From positions 116,004,610-116,068,609 of the forward strand of contig CM077647.1 in the NCBI GenBank assembly GCA_039707465.1: a stretch of DNA of 64,000 bases, read 5' to 3'. Below, piece by piece: positions 29,291 to 41,100 of this stretch. Position 1 is the first letter of the stretch; the number at the start of each line of letters is the position of its first letter. Below the pieces are notes generated by a model. It saw nothing but the letters and a program-made list of their open reading frames with translations, ran no database searches and was not told where the DNA came from. This DNA is from Rhabdophis nuchalis (Eukaryota > Chordata > Lepidosauria > Squamata > Natricidae). The position numbers and the translations under genes were made by a program.

Positions 29291-29872
29291 TTATCCCAGA
29301 GGGTAATATTGAATCAAAGGCCTGCTTAAAATCAAAGAAGGCCACAAAAAGAGAGGATTTTTTTTACGTGTGTATTTTTGTACTAAGTGGTGGAGTACCA
29401 AGATATGATCCACCGTTGATCTTCCTTCTCTAAATCCGGCCTGTTCATCTTTGATTATCCCCCCTGAAATTAGCCAGTCCTGAAGTTTATTGTTTAGATG
29501 TTTGGCATACAATTTACTAATAACGCTCAGGAGACTAATGGGTCTATAATTGCCTGGGTCATTTCTATTACCTTTTTTATGTATTGGTATAATAATTGCT
29601 ACTCCCCAGTCTCTTGGCATATGGCCTGTTTTATCTATAAATGTAAACAATGAAGCTAAAAGTGGGGCCCACCAACTGGCATTCTTTTTTATTATTTCTG
29701 GCAGGACATTATCAGCCCCAGGTGCCTTATTGGCCTTTAGGGCTCCGATCAACCGGGATATTTCTTCTGGTGTGACAGGGGGCCAGCAAGGAGTTTGGTC
29801 CGAACTAGTTTGGCTCTCATTGGTTACAACGTCGGGATCTGTGTAAAGCTCAGCAAGATAGTAAGTGGTCAA
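29291..29872 (-). pseudogene. LINE ORF2 reverse transcriptase fingers/palm N-part
   Basis: 193 codons. PPVTPEEISRLIGALKANKA then PGADNVLPEIIKK, MPRDWGVAIIIPIHKKGNRN, DPGNYRPISLLSVISKLYAK and DEQAGFREGRSTVDHILVLH are RT blocks 0 to 2a in the right order. The frame is lost after VQKYTRKKNPLFLW, before the first catalytic Asp; the expected FFDFKQAFDSI motif is still visible in another frame. Confidence 0.75.
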
Positions 29873-30039
29873 GTGACAACCAAGAATCCTAATTTTAAAA
29901 AAGGATCATCCAGGTGCAGAATTAGGCTACAACATACAACTATATGTTGTAAATGAATCAGTGTATCACACAAACCAACTAAAGCCTCCCCCCACAAAGC
30001 ATTCTCAGTAAACCAAAATTCTATCTCTCTGCATTACCA

Positions 30040-30250
30040 GAAAGATAGAATCAAGATCACATGAAGCATTAATGTCACTTTATAATGCCTTGGTAGGACC
30101 ACACTTGGAATAATGCATGCAGTTTTGGTAGCCACAATGTTAAAAAAATGTTCAGACTCTAGGAAGAGTGCAGAGAAGGCCAACAAAGATGATTAAGGGA
30201 ATGGAAGCTAAAAACATATGAAGAGTGGTTGCAGGGATTTGGGTGATATT
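30040..30250 (+). mobile_element. CR1 LINE fragment
   Basis: GAATCAAGATCACATGAAGC, then TATAATGCCTTGGTAGGACC, ACACTTGGAATAATGCATGC, AGTTTTGGTAGCCACAATG and GTGCAGAGAAGGCCAACAAA are the CR1 RT C-terminal/3' region in sense orientation. It encodes the decayed counterpart of the LYNALVRPHLEYC-like block. Confidence 0.7.
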
Positions 30251-30285
30251 CATTTATTTTTTCTCCACAAACTTAATGAGGTTTG

Positions 30286-30642
30286 TGTCATAATTTGTAG
30301 GATCCAGCCAGCACACAAGCAAATAATTCAGCAGGATTCATTTATAGAAGAAAATTCTTTCTATACAAGAATATAAAACACGATGCACGTATACAATACC
30401 CATGCAGCTCTTGCAACGTGGTAAAGAGAATAAGTAGCAAGTACAAGGAACAAGAACCAAGAATAATCATGCAAGGACAAATGAACGCTTATATACACAG
30501 AACAGTTAAGATAAGCCGCACCAGGCTCCGAGCAGTCTCACATGGCTCACAACAAATCCTGTGTCTCAGTCACCAAACAGTTCTCATTGGTTGACTTGTT
30601 GTTATGGCTATTCCAGTTCATAATTGTTTTAATACACTGACA
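30286..30642 (-). mobile_element. solo LTR, 357 bp, with 5-bp target duplication
   Basis: The ends are TGTCATAATTTG and ACTGACA on the + strand (TG...CA). It is flanked by a perfect gtttg at 30281-30285 and 30643-30647. In minus orientation it has GTGTATATAAGCG, a TATA-like box, about 140 bases in. No internal region is attached, so it is a solo LTR left by recombination. The parent family is not identified. Confidence 0.75.
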
Positions 30643-30647
30643 GTTTG

Positions 30648-31154
30648 AATGTGCTTTATTATATCTAAGGCAAAATTCTCCAAAGTTTTTAACATTTTAA
30701 ATTTGATTTAATTCCACATATTTAGAAATATTCTTAGCAGACAGCTGGTCTTTTGCATTCTTTTTGAGTATCTTTGATAAACTTGTAAGTTTACCTGTGT
30801 CCTCAGTGTCACCTGAGTAATGCAAATTGGTACCTTCTTGGCTGCAGGATGTTTCCCCCCCCTCCCCCTGGCCTATGTCCCTTGGGGATGAGTCTGTGTT
30901 GTCTGCATCTCAAACTGAAATGCAAATCATTCCATTCCCCATCATCCAGTCAGAGCTGAAGAAACTTCTTGGATGAAAAATGAAACACCTTTAAAGAAAA
31001 ACCAAGGAAGTCCAGTTGCCTTCTGAAAAAGCACCTTTGGGGCAACCATGACTTGGATGATTGAAAATCTCCATAGACATTTTAAAAGTTAAAAGAAAAT
31101 TTGAGCAAGGGGGCTGGGGGCTCTATATTCTTTTAGTATATCACTTTAGAATGT

Positions 31155-31160
<6 letters not shown>
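30648..31160. other. intergenic gap
   Basis: No gene or classifiable repeat seen. A C-rich run lies at about 30855-30868. Confidence 0.45.
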
Positions 31161-31239
<79 letters not shown>

Positions 31240-31240
31240 T
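31161..31240. repeat. (AAT)n microsatellite
   Basis: About 80 bp of perfect AAT repeats, positioned exactly at the 3' end of the adjacent minus-strand L2-type LINE, so it is that element's tail grown longer. Confidence 0.9.
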
Positions 31241-31935
31241 TTAATTTATATACCGCATCCTCTCCCCTGGGGGACTCGGAGCGGTGCACAGGGAAATTAA
31301 AATAACTATAAAAATACATAAATAGAATGAATAAAAACAGATTAAACTAGATTATCCCTGCGCTAAAATCCCCAAATATATATTACCTAAAATCCCTTTC
31401 ACCCTATTAGACGGAGACTAACCAAGGCCGGCCAAGCAGAAAAAGTGTGTTTTTAATTTTTGACGGAAGGAGCGGAGGTCCGTAGTTGTTCTGATATCGG
31501 GGGGAAGGTCGTTCCAGAGGGCCGGGCCCACCACAGAGAAGGCCCTTCCCCTGGGCGTCGCCCGCTGGCATAGCCTAGTGGACGGCACCCGGAGAAGTCC
31601 CTCTCTGTGGGAGCGAATCGGCCATGAGGATGTATGAGGCAGGATCCGATCCCGCAGATAACTAGGTCCCGAGCCATGGAGCGCTTTAAAGATGGTCACT
31701 AACACCTTGAAGCGCACCCGAAAGACGACAGGCAGCCAATGCAGCTCGCGTAAGAGCGGTGTTATATGGGTAAACCTAGAGGTTCCCATTATTGCTCGCG
31801 TGGCTGCGTTCTGGACCAGCTGAAGTCTTCGGGTGCACCTCATGGGGAGCCCCATGTAGAGAGAATTACAGTAGTCCAGTCGGGATGTCACGAGGGCATG
31901 AGTGACTGTGCAAAGGGCATTCCGATCCAATATGT
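31235..31935 (-). mobile_element. L2-type LINE, 5'-truncated
   Basis: The minus-strand open frame from about 31930 to 31418 reads LDRNALCTVTHALVTSRLDY, GLPMRCTRRLQLVQNAATRA, ITPLLRELHWLPVVFRVRFK, GPSYLRDRILPHTS and GRAFSVVGPALWNDLPPDIR. This is the C-terminal region of L2/CR1 ORF2. The 3' UTR ends with the ..CCGAGTCCCCC.. block and the (ATT)n tail. The frame runs further upstream (to 32077), but the preceding 45 codons do not match the LINE and are flanking sequence. Confidence 0.8.
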
Positions 31936-32400
31936 AGAAAACTCGCCTCCCTTTTCTGTCAGAAAGTTGCAGCCTGTACCGTATGGGTATCAAATGTTCT
32001 TTTCGCACACTCTGTATTTCCCAATGTAGTTCTTTCAGCACTGGTGTACTTGTGGACTGCAGTCTGGGATTGTTCATTCAAGATAATGCTTATTTAGCAT
32101 GGGTTAACATAGCCACATTTTTTCAGCCTGAAGCTACGATCACATTACCAGCTTTCTGAAAGTACTTCCCCCTCTTTTTTGTGGTAATATAACTGTGTTT
32201 AACACATGTTATGCAATACAATTAATTGCAATAATATATGTAATACCTTTTTTTTTCAATTGCTACTTATGGGTGATTAACTTGGATTCTGAAAAAGGGA
32301 GATAGGAGAAAGATGGATGCCTTTAAATTATGCTGGAGATGACTATTATGCATCCCATGGACTGCAAAAATCACAAAGAAGTCCCAAACTGAATCTCACA

Positions 32401-32981
32401 GAAATTTTTAATTTAATTTAATTTTTAATTTATTTGATTTATAAACCGCAACCTATCTCTCCGAAGGGACTCAGGGCGGTGCACAGGAAGTTAAAAACAA
32501 GTATAAAAATAAATAAATAAACACACCATACAAAATACCCCACAGTAAAAACTAATTAAATTTAGGAAGCCCTGTGCTAAAAATTTAATACAAATCCCAC
32601 TAATTAAAAACCTCAACCAATTTAGAACACAGTCTTTATAAGATGGGCCCGAGGGCTAGGCCAGGCCGGCTTGATGGAATAGGTGCATCTTCAACCGCTG
32701 GCGGAAGAGGCGGAGGTCTGTGATGGTCCGGAGTTCGGGGGGAAGGTCGTTCCAGAGGGCTGGTCCCGCCACAGAGAAGGCCCTTCCCCTAGGGGTCACC
32801 AACCGGCATTGCCCGGCCGACAGCACCCGGAGAAGACCCTCTCTATGGGAGCAAATCGGTCAAAGGGATGTATGAGGTAGGAGACGGTCTCACACATAAC
32901 TAGGCCCTGTGCCATGGAGCGCTTTAAACATGGTTATCAACACCTTGAAGCGCACCCAAAAGGCCACAGGCAGCCAGTGCA
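32401..32981 (-). mobile_element. L2-type LINE, 5'-truncated
   Basis: In minus sense it covers HWLPVAFWVRF-like codons down to GRAFSVAGPALWNDLPPELR, then the 3' UTR (GCACCGCCCTGAGTCCC) and an AT-rich tail. Homology stops at about 32981, where a 14-bp snap-back palindrome begins. Confidence 0.78.
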
Positions 32982-33015
32982 CTTGGCTCCTACTGAAATA
33001 TCAGTAGGAGCCAAG

Positions 33016-34819
33016 ATCGCCAAATGCTATTATTTAGTTTAACCATGTCATGCAAACTATGAATCATCCTGAGTGTGATCAGAGGCAAAATGAGAAGAGG
33101 CTGCTTAGTACTCACTGGCTGGACGCTATAAAGGATGACACTGGGATGATCTGGGTAGATCTGAATGAGGCGGTGTGAGGCAGAAGGGCATGGAGAGTGC
33201 TGATCCATAGAATGATTGAAGTTTGAACACAACTGAATGGCTGATGGCAATAACTCCATTTTATGCTTAATGCACTTATTTTCCACTGCACATTTTGAGA
33301 AGTTTTACATCAAAATGTATATTATTCTTTGTACTGTTTCCATCTTCCCTTAAAATATTAACAGAATCCACAATTGTCTGAGAACTGATGTCTCCTCAAG
33401 ATAATTGTCAGCCAAGCTGATACTAAATTAATCAAGTAAAAATAGAAAATGGGAGAAAATCTTTTACTGTAACTTTCTTAAAGCACCAAATAAGTTACCC
33501 TAATCCACATAGCAAAAGATAAGGTCTGTAAATACAAATAAGAATTAATTCAAAACTCCCAGAAAAACTGCATGTTTACAAGAATAAACACTCCCACCAC
33601 CCCTTAAAATCAGCAGACATTTCCATGCCCAGGACAAGTTCCCTTATAAAGTGTTACTGTATCCCATTTTTCTGCAGCTGCCTCTGAAGGCAAACTCTTT
33701 GCTTTTAGGAATAAATTGTTTTCTTTCCTCACAGCTGTCAGGATCTCATTTTTATTTATTCTTGCACAACCCTGGCTTGAATTGGAACCCCAGATTGTTC
33801 TTCTGACAACACCCTTCTTGGAGTCATTCAATATTATATTGCCAGAAATGTGCCTCTCGTCCACCAGCAACATTATTATCCCACTGGCTACTCTCCTACA
33901 TATCAAAGGCCATTTTTAAAAGTGATCTGTAGTTTTTGGATATAAAACAAGTCCCTACTGAGCAAATTTATATAATATGTGCAGAATATGGCAAAGGCAA
34001 TGTATTAACTCAGTTAACAAATCCCTTCCCATTGACCTACTCCAGGTTTTGATTACTGGTGGAAATTGGAAACATGATGTTGCCACCTTTGCAAAATGGC
34101 TGCCTGTTAGTTAAATGGTGCCACTGCTAGTTTTTGTATAATAAATATTGGAAGGTTGATGAATAATCTGAAACTTTATGAAGGGATTGATGTGCTAGAC
34201 AGTTTGGGGACTCCTATCATGCAAGACACTCCCTGGAGTCACCCATTTTTGTTTAGAAGTAAATGTCGTCAATAACCAGGAAAGCCACCATTTTTATTTC
34301 TAGAAAAGCTTAAGTATGTTTGGAAATACAGATAATTAAAGTCTGACTCATTGTGCTAGCCGACATTTAAAAATTAGAACCAAAACATTGATTCCATTCT
34401 AATGGCCCATATAAAAATATAAAATGTTAATTGGACCAAGAACTTGGCCAAATACAGAAAAAAGCATCAATGGACATATTGGTGCTTCTAAGTACCATGT
34501 TGGGGACTGTAAGCCTAGGCAGTTTCTTCTTTTTAGTAAGGTAATTTTCTCCTTGAAATGCAACCTTTGCGCTATTTATTTGTTACTATTACCATTTCTA
34601 TTACCATTTCTATTTGTTACTATTACCATTTACTATTACCATTTCTATTACTCCCAGTTGAGATTGTAATGAAGCATTAAAAGCTCTTTATCAAAATCCA
34701 GTTAGTGCTTTAAAAATCTGTATAATGCTACCGGGATATGTGCAATCAAAAAATGCATTTGATGAAATCATAGGTAAATCATACATATTTTATTTTGTTT
34801 GACAATATACTAGATTCTC
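33016..34819. other. intergenic gap with small tandem repeat
   Basis: No gene recognised. At about 34565-34655 there is a run of TACTATTACCATTTC-type units, an imperfect 12-24 bp tandem repeat. Open frames near 33610-33919 and 34424-34669 have no support. Confidence 0.4.
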
Positions 34820-34825
34820 TTTATT
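34820..34825 (-). terminator. CHMP3: candidate CHMP3 poly(A) signal
   Basis: AATAAA on the minus strand, 184 nt after the CHMP3 stop codon. It is the nearest clear signal that I see, but longer 3' UTRs are possible. Confidence 0.35.
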
Positions 34826-35008
34826 ATGCCAGAGATGTTTTGACCTGACATACCATTGATGAGGCAAAAAGGGTTAAAAAAAATATTTCTGAACATAAGC
34901 GCACAAAAAATAGAATATATACAGGAAAAACTTCTGTAGGAAGATTTACATTATAAAGGCATGAATTGCCTATGGCAAGATGAATCCAGCTGTGCAACTG
35001 CTTTTCTT

Positions 35009-35148
35009 TTAGCTACGAAGTGTAGCTAATCTTGACTGCATAGCTTCAATATCTTCCTCTTCATCATCTACAACAGCTGCTGTGGCCCCTTCAGGCTCCT
35101 GCTCTGGAAGGGCATCTGTAACCTTACTTGGTGCTTTGCCCAAGGCTC
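35009..35148 (-). CDS. CHMP3: CHMP3 coding exon 6 (terminal)
   Basis: 140 nt. TTTCTGCAG acceptor, then GA completes a Gly codon and ALGKAPSKVTDALPEQ follows, then an acidic linker with VVDDEEEDIEAM and QSRLATLRS, stop TAA at 35011-35009. The linker is slightly shorter than in human. Confidence 0.96.
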
Positions 35149-38100
35149 CTGCAGAAATAAATCAAAGCAAGCAGCTTAGCAGCAAAAAGAAACATCGAAA
35201 TATATAAGAATCATCTTAAAAGCAGTTTGGTTTAAAGGTTAAACCACCAGGCTACAAATCAGGAGACAGTGACTTTTAGTCCTGCCTGACTGGATGTATT
35301 TGGGGCAGTCATTCACTTTCAGTCCAATCCACCTCACACATGATTGTTGTGGGGAAAGGAGGAAGGAGTATGAGAGCTATGTCCACTACTTTGAGTTATT
35401 TATAAACATAATAAAGGTGGTGGTGGGGGGAGGGATCTGAAAAAACTCTTTCCAGTATAGTTCTTGTTTAATATTGTTCAAAGGTTAAGATCAACCTCAT
35501 TCTGTTAATGGACCAGTTTCAATTAAGTGTTGTTCTCCACTGCAGAAGATACATTTGGAAGCTATAAGCAACCCAAAGAAACTAGGGGCCTTAGATGTCC
35601 AGGCAAAACAACCTAAGCAACTTTAGGATCTATAACAGTTAAAATTAAACATGCAACACTTGTAAAAATCTGACTGAACTTAATGCTAACTTCACAACCA
35701 ACAAACTGACAGAACTATCTGTTTTATTGGAAGCTGCCATTCTCACCCCCCTCAATTAATATAATTTGTTCTGAGTACAACTCAGTTCATCCATTTTTAT
35801 CTTTAGAACTATAGTCTGCCATTATCAACAACTTAAGCTTTGGAAGTTGAGAATAAATTTCAAATTAATTAATTCATTATATGTGGATAGGATTCAGTGA
35901 AAGAAGCTTGCTGCCCAATGTGCTTCATTTGAAAGGAACCAATGATAATGCATTCATTCTAAAAACAGTGCCTATTAATCTTCAAAATCAAAAATTTAAA
36001 TGTATCTTGGGATGAATCCAACTATCCAAATAACCACATGGTGTAAAGATGGCATGAGTATTTGAGCAAAGAAGCTCGGAAAAAAAAAAGTAGAAAAAAG
36101 CATGTCGACGGTTCCCTAAATTGGCCTTTTATATCTCAACAAACTGGAAAGGACTTACTATGTGTGAACCAAATATTATCAAGACAAAGATCATTATGAA
36201 GCATGAAAAGAACATCTGAAAACCAGGACAAATAGCAGAGAATATATGTATGTAGCTCAGGGTAAACTGTGGAGTCATTGGTCCTCTCTGAGCTTAGTTG
36301 TTTTCTTGGTTGATCGTTGTTCTGATAGTTGATTGCAATAATCCCAATGAGCAGTATTAACATCAGGATTAATAATAGATTAACAGTCATACAATAAGCA
36401 ATAGCCTTATCAAAGAACTACTAAAAAGAAAACAGCACTCCCACCAATGCAAACAAAACAAGCCATCACATATAAACAGAGAGCAAAACCCATTCCTTTC
36501 TACTACTGAAGATGTTACGTTGTTGAGTAAAGAAACATCCACAAGAAAACAACCAAACACACAGAGCAACAAGGACTCCATAACCAGGATAGACCTAGAC
36601 CAAGACAGAAAGCTAATAAGAAATGAAGAATATTCATAAGGAAAATGCTTCATTGGCAAGAAAAATCTAAAAAAATAACTTAGTTTGCTTAAATTTTTTT
36701 AGCAACATTAATATTCATGCATTCAAGATGAAGTGAAAATGATTTTCTATGTATTTTGCTTATATAGATTATATTATTTTTTATGATTGTTATGTTATAA
36801 AATACTTTTCATAACACATTGTTATAAGAATCTTCTAGATCAGTGTTTCTCAACCATGACTATCTTAAGATATATAAATTTCAGTTCCCAAAATTTTTCA
36901 AACAACACAGAAGTTGACGTCTTTAAAAGAGGACTAGAGAAACACTAGGGAATGTATGATTCTTATTGAAATGACTGGATTAATTTAAGCAGCTGTTTTT
37001 GCCTATTATTATTTGTTACATGCTTTAATAAAAATGTCTTGTTTGGAATATATTTTCCTACTCCTTGTTTTTTTTACTACTAAATATACTGCAGCCTATC
37101 AATAAAGGGTGTGAAATTTCTGTAGGGAATAAATTCATATTAGAACATAATATTAGGTCAAAATGGAATTGGATATGTACTTTAAAGGAATGCAGACTGT
37201 TTCTAATTTTAAAATCGCAATGTTATGAAATTTTGACTCTCACCACCTCTATCAGAGAAAACACAGCATGATAATTGATAATTGGAGACACTGAACAATA
37301 TTGCCCAACTTTTCCCTCACAAAACAGTTTCTGACATCCATACAATCACCATGATTGCAAGAAATATAATAAATTAATCTAATAAAATATGCTTGTGTAA
37401 TGTAAATTCTGAGAGAATGGTTAAAATCAATACAAGCAGAAGATGTTTTAAATCACATATGTATACTAGTATTTAATTTAAATTTAGAATTTACTTCAGC
37501 TAACAAAACTAAAAATGAAATTTTAAATTAATCAAAGTATTGGCATGGCAAAGAAAAAAGAGCTGTATATCCATTAACAAAATGTGATTCCTAGTAAAGC
37601 TGTATGGACATTTATGCCCCCACTCACCAGCAGTAATTTCAAACAAAATTTTGTCAATCTCTAGCTCTGCTTCCTCTTCCATTTCTTCTTGGTCTTCCAT
37701 ACTTTCAAAAGTGTCCTCTAGCATTTCTTCTATGATACCTGCCTAAAGAATATGCAGAAATTAGATTATAATGTTATTTATATGTACATGATAATAAGAA
37801 ACCAATCCTCCCAATCACACCTTTAAAAGATCTAACTATACCAAACTAAGTTCACCAATTCAATGGACTGGAATGTATGGCAAGCATTTGCTCTGAGCTG
37901 ATCTTAAATCTACAAAGGAAAAGGGCAGGTGAGAGACCATGAAATCAGGAGACACAAATAGAGAATCCATATTCTAAATCTATTTGCATTTCTCATATAG
38001 TTTGTTACATTTTAAATTTATAAATGATACACCCATTAAACTTTAATAAACTTTTAATCTCACCTTCATCATTTCTTTGGACAGCTCTCTCATTGTAGCC

Positions 38101-41100
38101 TGAATTTCAGGGATTTTTACTAGGTTTTGCATAGCTTTCATAACTTCTGTGCTCTTTTGCAGGGAACCAGCTACTCTCAGGACAGCTGCCAAGAGAAAAC
38201 ATGGAACGTTTTAAATCAAACTGAGATCAATGGAAGAACATCTTTGGCATCAAGATTGTCATGGCCACCCAGATAAAGCCTCCTATTTAATTCAGAGGGG
38301 AGTGAGGATACTCAAGATTACAAAATAGTAATATTTTTCCTCATAGCTTAGCTTTATAAAAATCTATAAGAATGAATATGTCTCTAAACTTCCAGCCTTT
38401 TTCCAATTGTTCTGTAATACATTAAATTGTACAACCAAGGAAAAATAATATTCCATAAATACAATAATGCAAAACAACTATAAAGTGCTAAACGTGGTTT
38501 ATTTTGCCCTTTCAGTAATATTTTCAACAACTAAGATAATAAATGAGCAATATTAACATTATTTATTGTACTGGTAGATGGATTGTTAAGTAAGAAGTAG
38601 AGTCTGTAATTTCTAGAAATATTACATGCTATTTTGCAATCTAGAATTACTTTTGACAGAAAATACTACATTTCTGACCCCAACTGAATCTATTTTTTGA
38701 CAACTTGCCTGAGGATGTTAATTGGGCTGCTTCTGAACCTCTCCCTCCCCCCCCTCCCCCGGGTCGCCCACCTGTGGAATGTGTTAAAGTCTCTGGTACA
38801 CATTTCAACTAAGCACATTGCAAGACAAGAATGCAGGTGGAAGAAAATCATGAATCCTTGGTGTCCTCTGAGGTTGCTCTTATAGAGTTAGAGAGTGGGC
38901 CTTTTCAGTGATAATCCTCCCCCAAAACTAAAATGTTCTCATTAATTATATGTTTGGTACCATCATTACTGTCTTTTTAGTGCTAAAGACATTTTCATTC
39001 TCCCATGTGTTTCAATAGTATGTTCACCCTACCTTTAACTTAAAAGCTTGGTTTAAATTTTTTAAATTTACTGATATCAATTTCATTGTAATTTTATTTT
39101 ATTTTATTACAATGACAATAAAGATGATGATGATGATATTTATCTTGCTGATATTATTTTGCATCTTCCAACTGTAGTATAAAATGTATGTATTGATTTT
39201 TTAACTTATTCTCTTGAATTGTAAAGCTGATTTTTATTTTTATTTTAAATGGGAATTTTTAAATGGGAAGTGATATAAGTGCGGCATTATGAACTAGGAG
39301 TACTGTCTTTCTTATTGGTGCTAGTCTAATTTATTTCCCTTTCCAAATTGTATAATCTATGATGACAAAATGGACATCTCAATTTAGTATAAAATAAACC
39401 CCTTCTGAATTCCAGTATGACAAACTAACATTCAAACTTTTGGAAAAACATCTTTTAAAAAGAGAATATGGATAACTTGCAAATGGAAAAAATACGATTG
39501 GTCTTGGGGAGGGGCAGGGGCGGTGGGAGACAGGATGTCCATCGTGGGTTGGAGGCTCGTGGTCGCTGGTTACGAGCGGTCGCTTGCCCCAACCCCCTGT
39601 ACTCCGCTTGTGGGCTAGGCGGTCAGGGACTACAGAGCCGGGGCCCTAGGCTGATGTTCTGCAACGCCAGGTCCGTGGTGAACAAAGCCCCCCTCATAAA
39701 TGACCTTGTGTCAGAGGGGGACCCGGACCTGGTGGGAATTACGGAGGCCTGGTTGGGCCCCGAGGGGGGTTTACCCCTCGTGGAAATGTGCCCACCAGGC
39801 TACCGTGCATTTCATCAGCCTAGGGCCCTAGGCAGGGGTGGGGGGGTGGCGGTTATTGTTAAGGATAGTCTGGAGCCGAAGGAGACCACTGTGCCTCAGA
39901 CGACCGGCTGTGAGTCCCTCTTCGTGAAATGGGGCCTAGGGAGGCAGCTGGGCTTGCTGGTTGTATACCTGGCTCCCCGCTATGTAACAGCAGCCCTGTC
40001 CGAGCTACTCGAGATGATAGCTGCGATGGCGGTGGAGACACCCAGACTTATAGTCATGGGGGACTTTAGCCTGCCATCGGCGGGCGAAACATCCGAGGCA
40101 GTTCGGGAGTTCATGGCTTCCATGACGGCCATGGACCTGACCCAAGTAGTTCAGGGCCCCACTCACGAGGGAGGACACACGCTGGATCTGATTTTTGTCT
40201 CTGGACACTGGATTAGTGATCTTGGAACAGGGGATTTAGTCATCTTACCCTTGTCATGGACAGATCACTCTCTCCTTCGGATAGACTTTCCAACTGTCAC
40301 ACCCCACCGCGGGGAGGCGGAACCGGAGACACCGAGTTGGTTCCGCCCCAGGCGCCTGATGGACCCAGAAAGGTTCCAGAGGGAGCTTGGGCCAGTACCT
40401 GTGTCCCTGCCCCGCGGCTCGACTGAGGATCTAGTGGCCGCGTGGTATAGTGCGGCCACGGGGGCCTTGGACCGAGTCGCGCCCTTGCGGCCTCTCATGC
40501 GGCATCGAGTCACCCAGGCTCCTTGGTTTACCGAGGAGCTTTGGGAGATGAAACGCCGCAAGAGACGCCTAGAGAGTAGGTGGAGATCTTCTCGATCCGA
40601 AGCTGACCGAACACTAGTGAGAGACCATATTAGGACTTACTTAGTGGCGCTAAGAGTGGCCAAACGTGAGTATTGTGCCACCCTTATCGCGTCCGCGGAA
40701 AACCGCCCTGCCGCCCTGTTTGGGGTGACCCGCTCCCTCCTTCATTTGAGGCCGCGGGAAGCCCCTCTGCAGGGTCGAGCAGAGGAATTTGGAGTATTTC
40801 TGCAGGACAAAATCACTCAGATTCGGAACGAGTTGCCCTCCACTAGTGGCCCAGTCGAGGCGTCCGGTGCTGGTCTTGAGATAACACCTTGGGAGGAGTT
40901 CGACTTTGTTACTATCGAGGATATGGACAGGTTGCGGAGGAACTTAGAGCCACCACGTTTATTGGACCCGTGCCCCTCCTGGCTTGTACTGGCATCCTGG
41001 GAGGTGACACGAGGCTGGCTCCAGGGCATTGTGAATTCATCTCTGAGTGAGGGGTACTTGCCCACCATTTTGAAAGAGGCGGTGGTGAGGCCCCTCCTCA

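Larger units (their letters stand above)
27430..29880 (-). mobile_element. I/Jockey-group LINE, inactivated, 3' two thirds
   Basis: A minus-strand non-LTR retrotransposon. RT blocks begin at about 29872, followed by a MITE insertion (28874-29067), the RT active-site region (about 28840-28760) and a C-terminal zinc-knuckle domain (about 27850). The 3' end carries AATAAAGATTTATTC in minus sense near 27430. The 5' end and endonuclease are missing. The Vingi-like type is my best guess from the C-terminal C-x-C...H...C knuckle; R4-like is less likely. Confidence 0.7.

Noticed and set aside
31061..31300. Open frame with a long isoleucine run
   Set aside because: It is a translation of the (AAT)n microsatellite.
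36841..36947. Another hAT MITE with CAGTGTTTCTCAACC and GAGAAACACTA ends
   Set aside because: Family membership is likely, but arms are decayed and flanks (ttctagat / gggaatgt) do not match, so I do not list it as a verified insertion.
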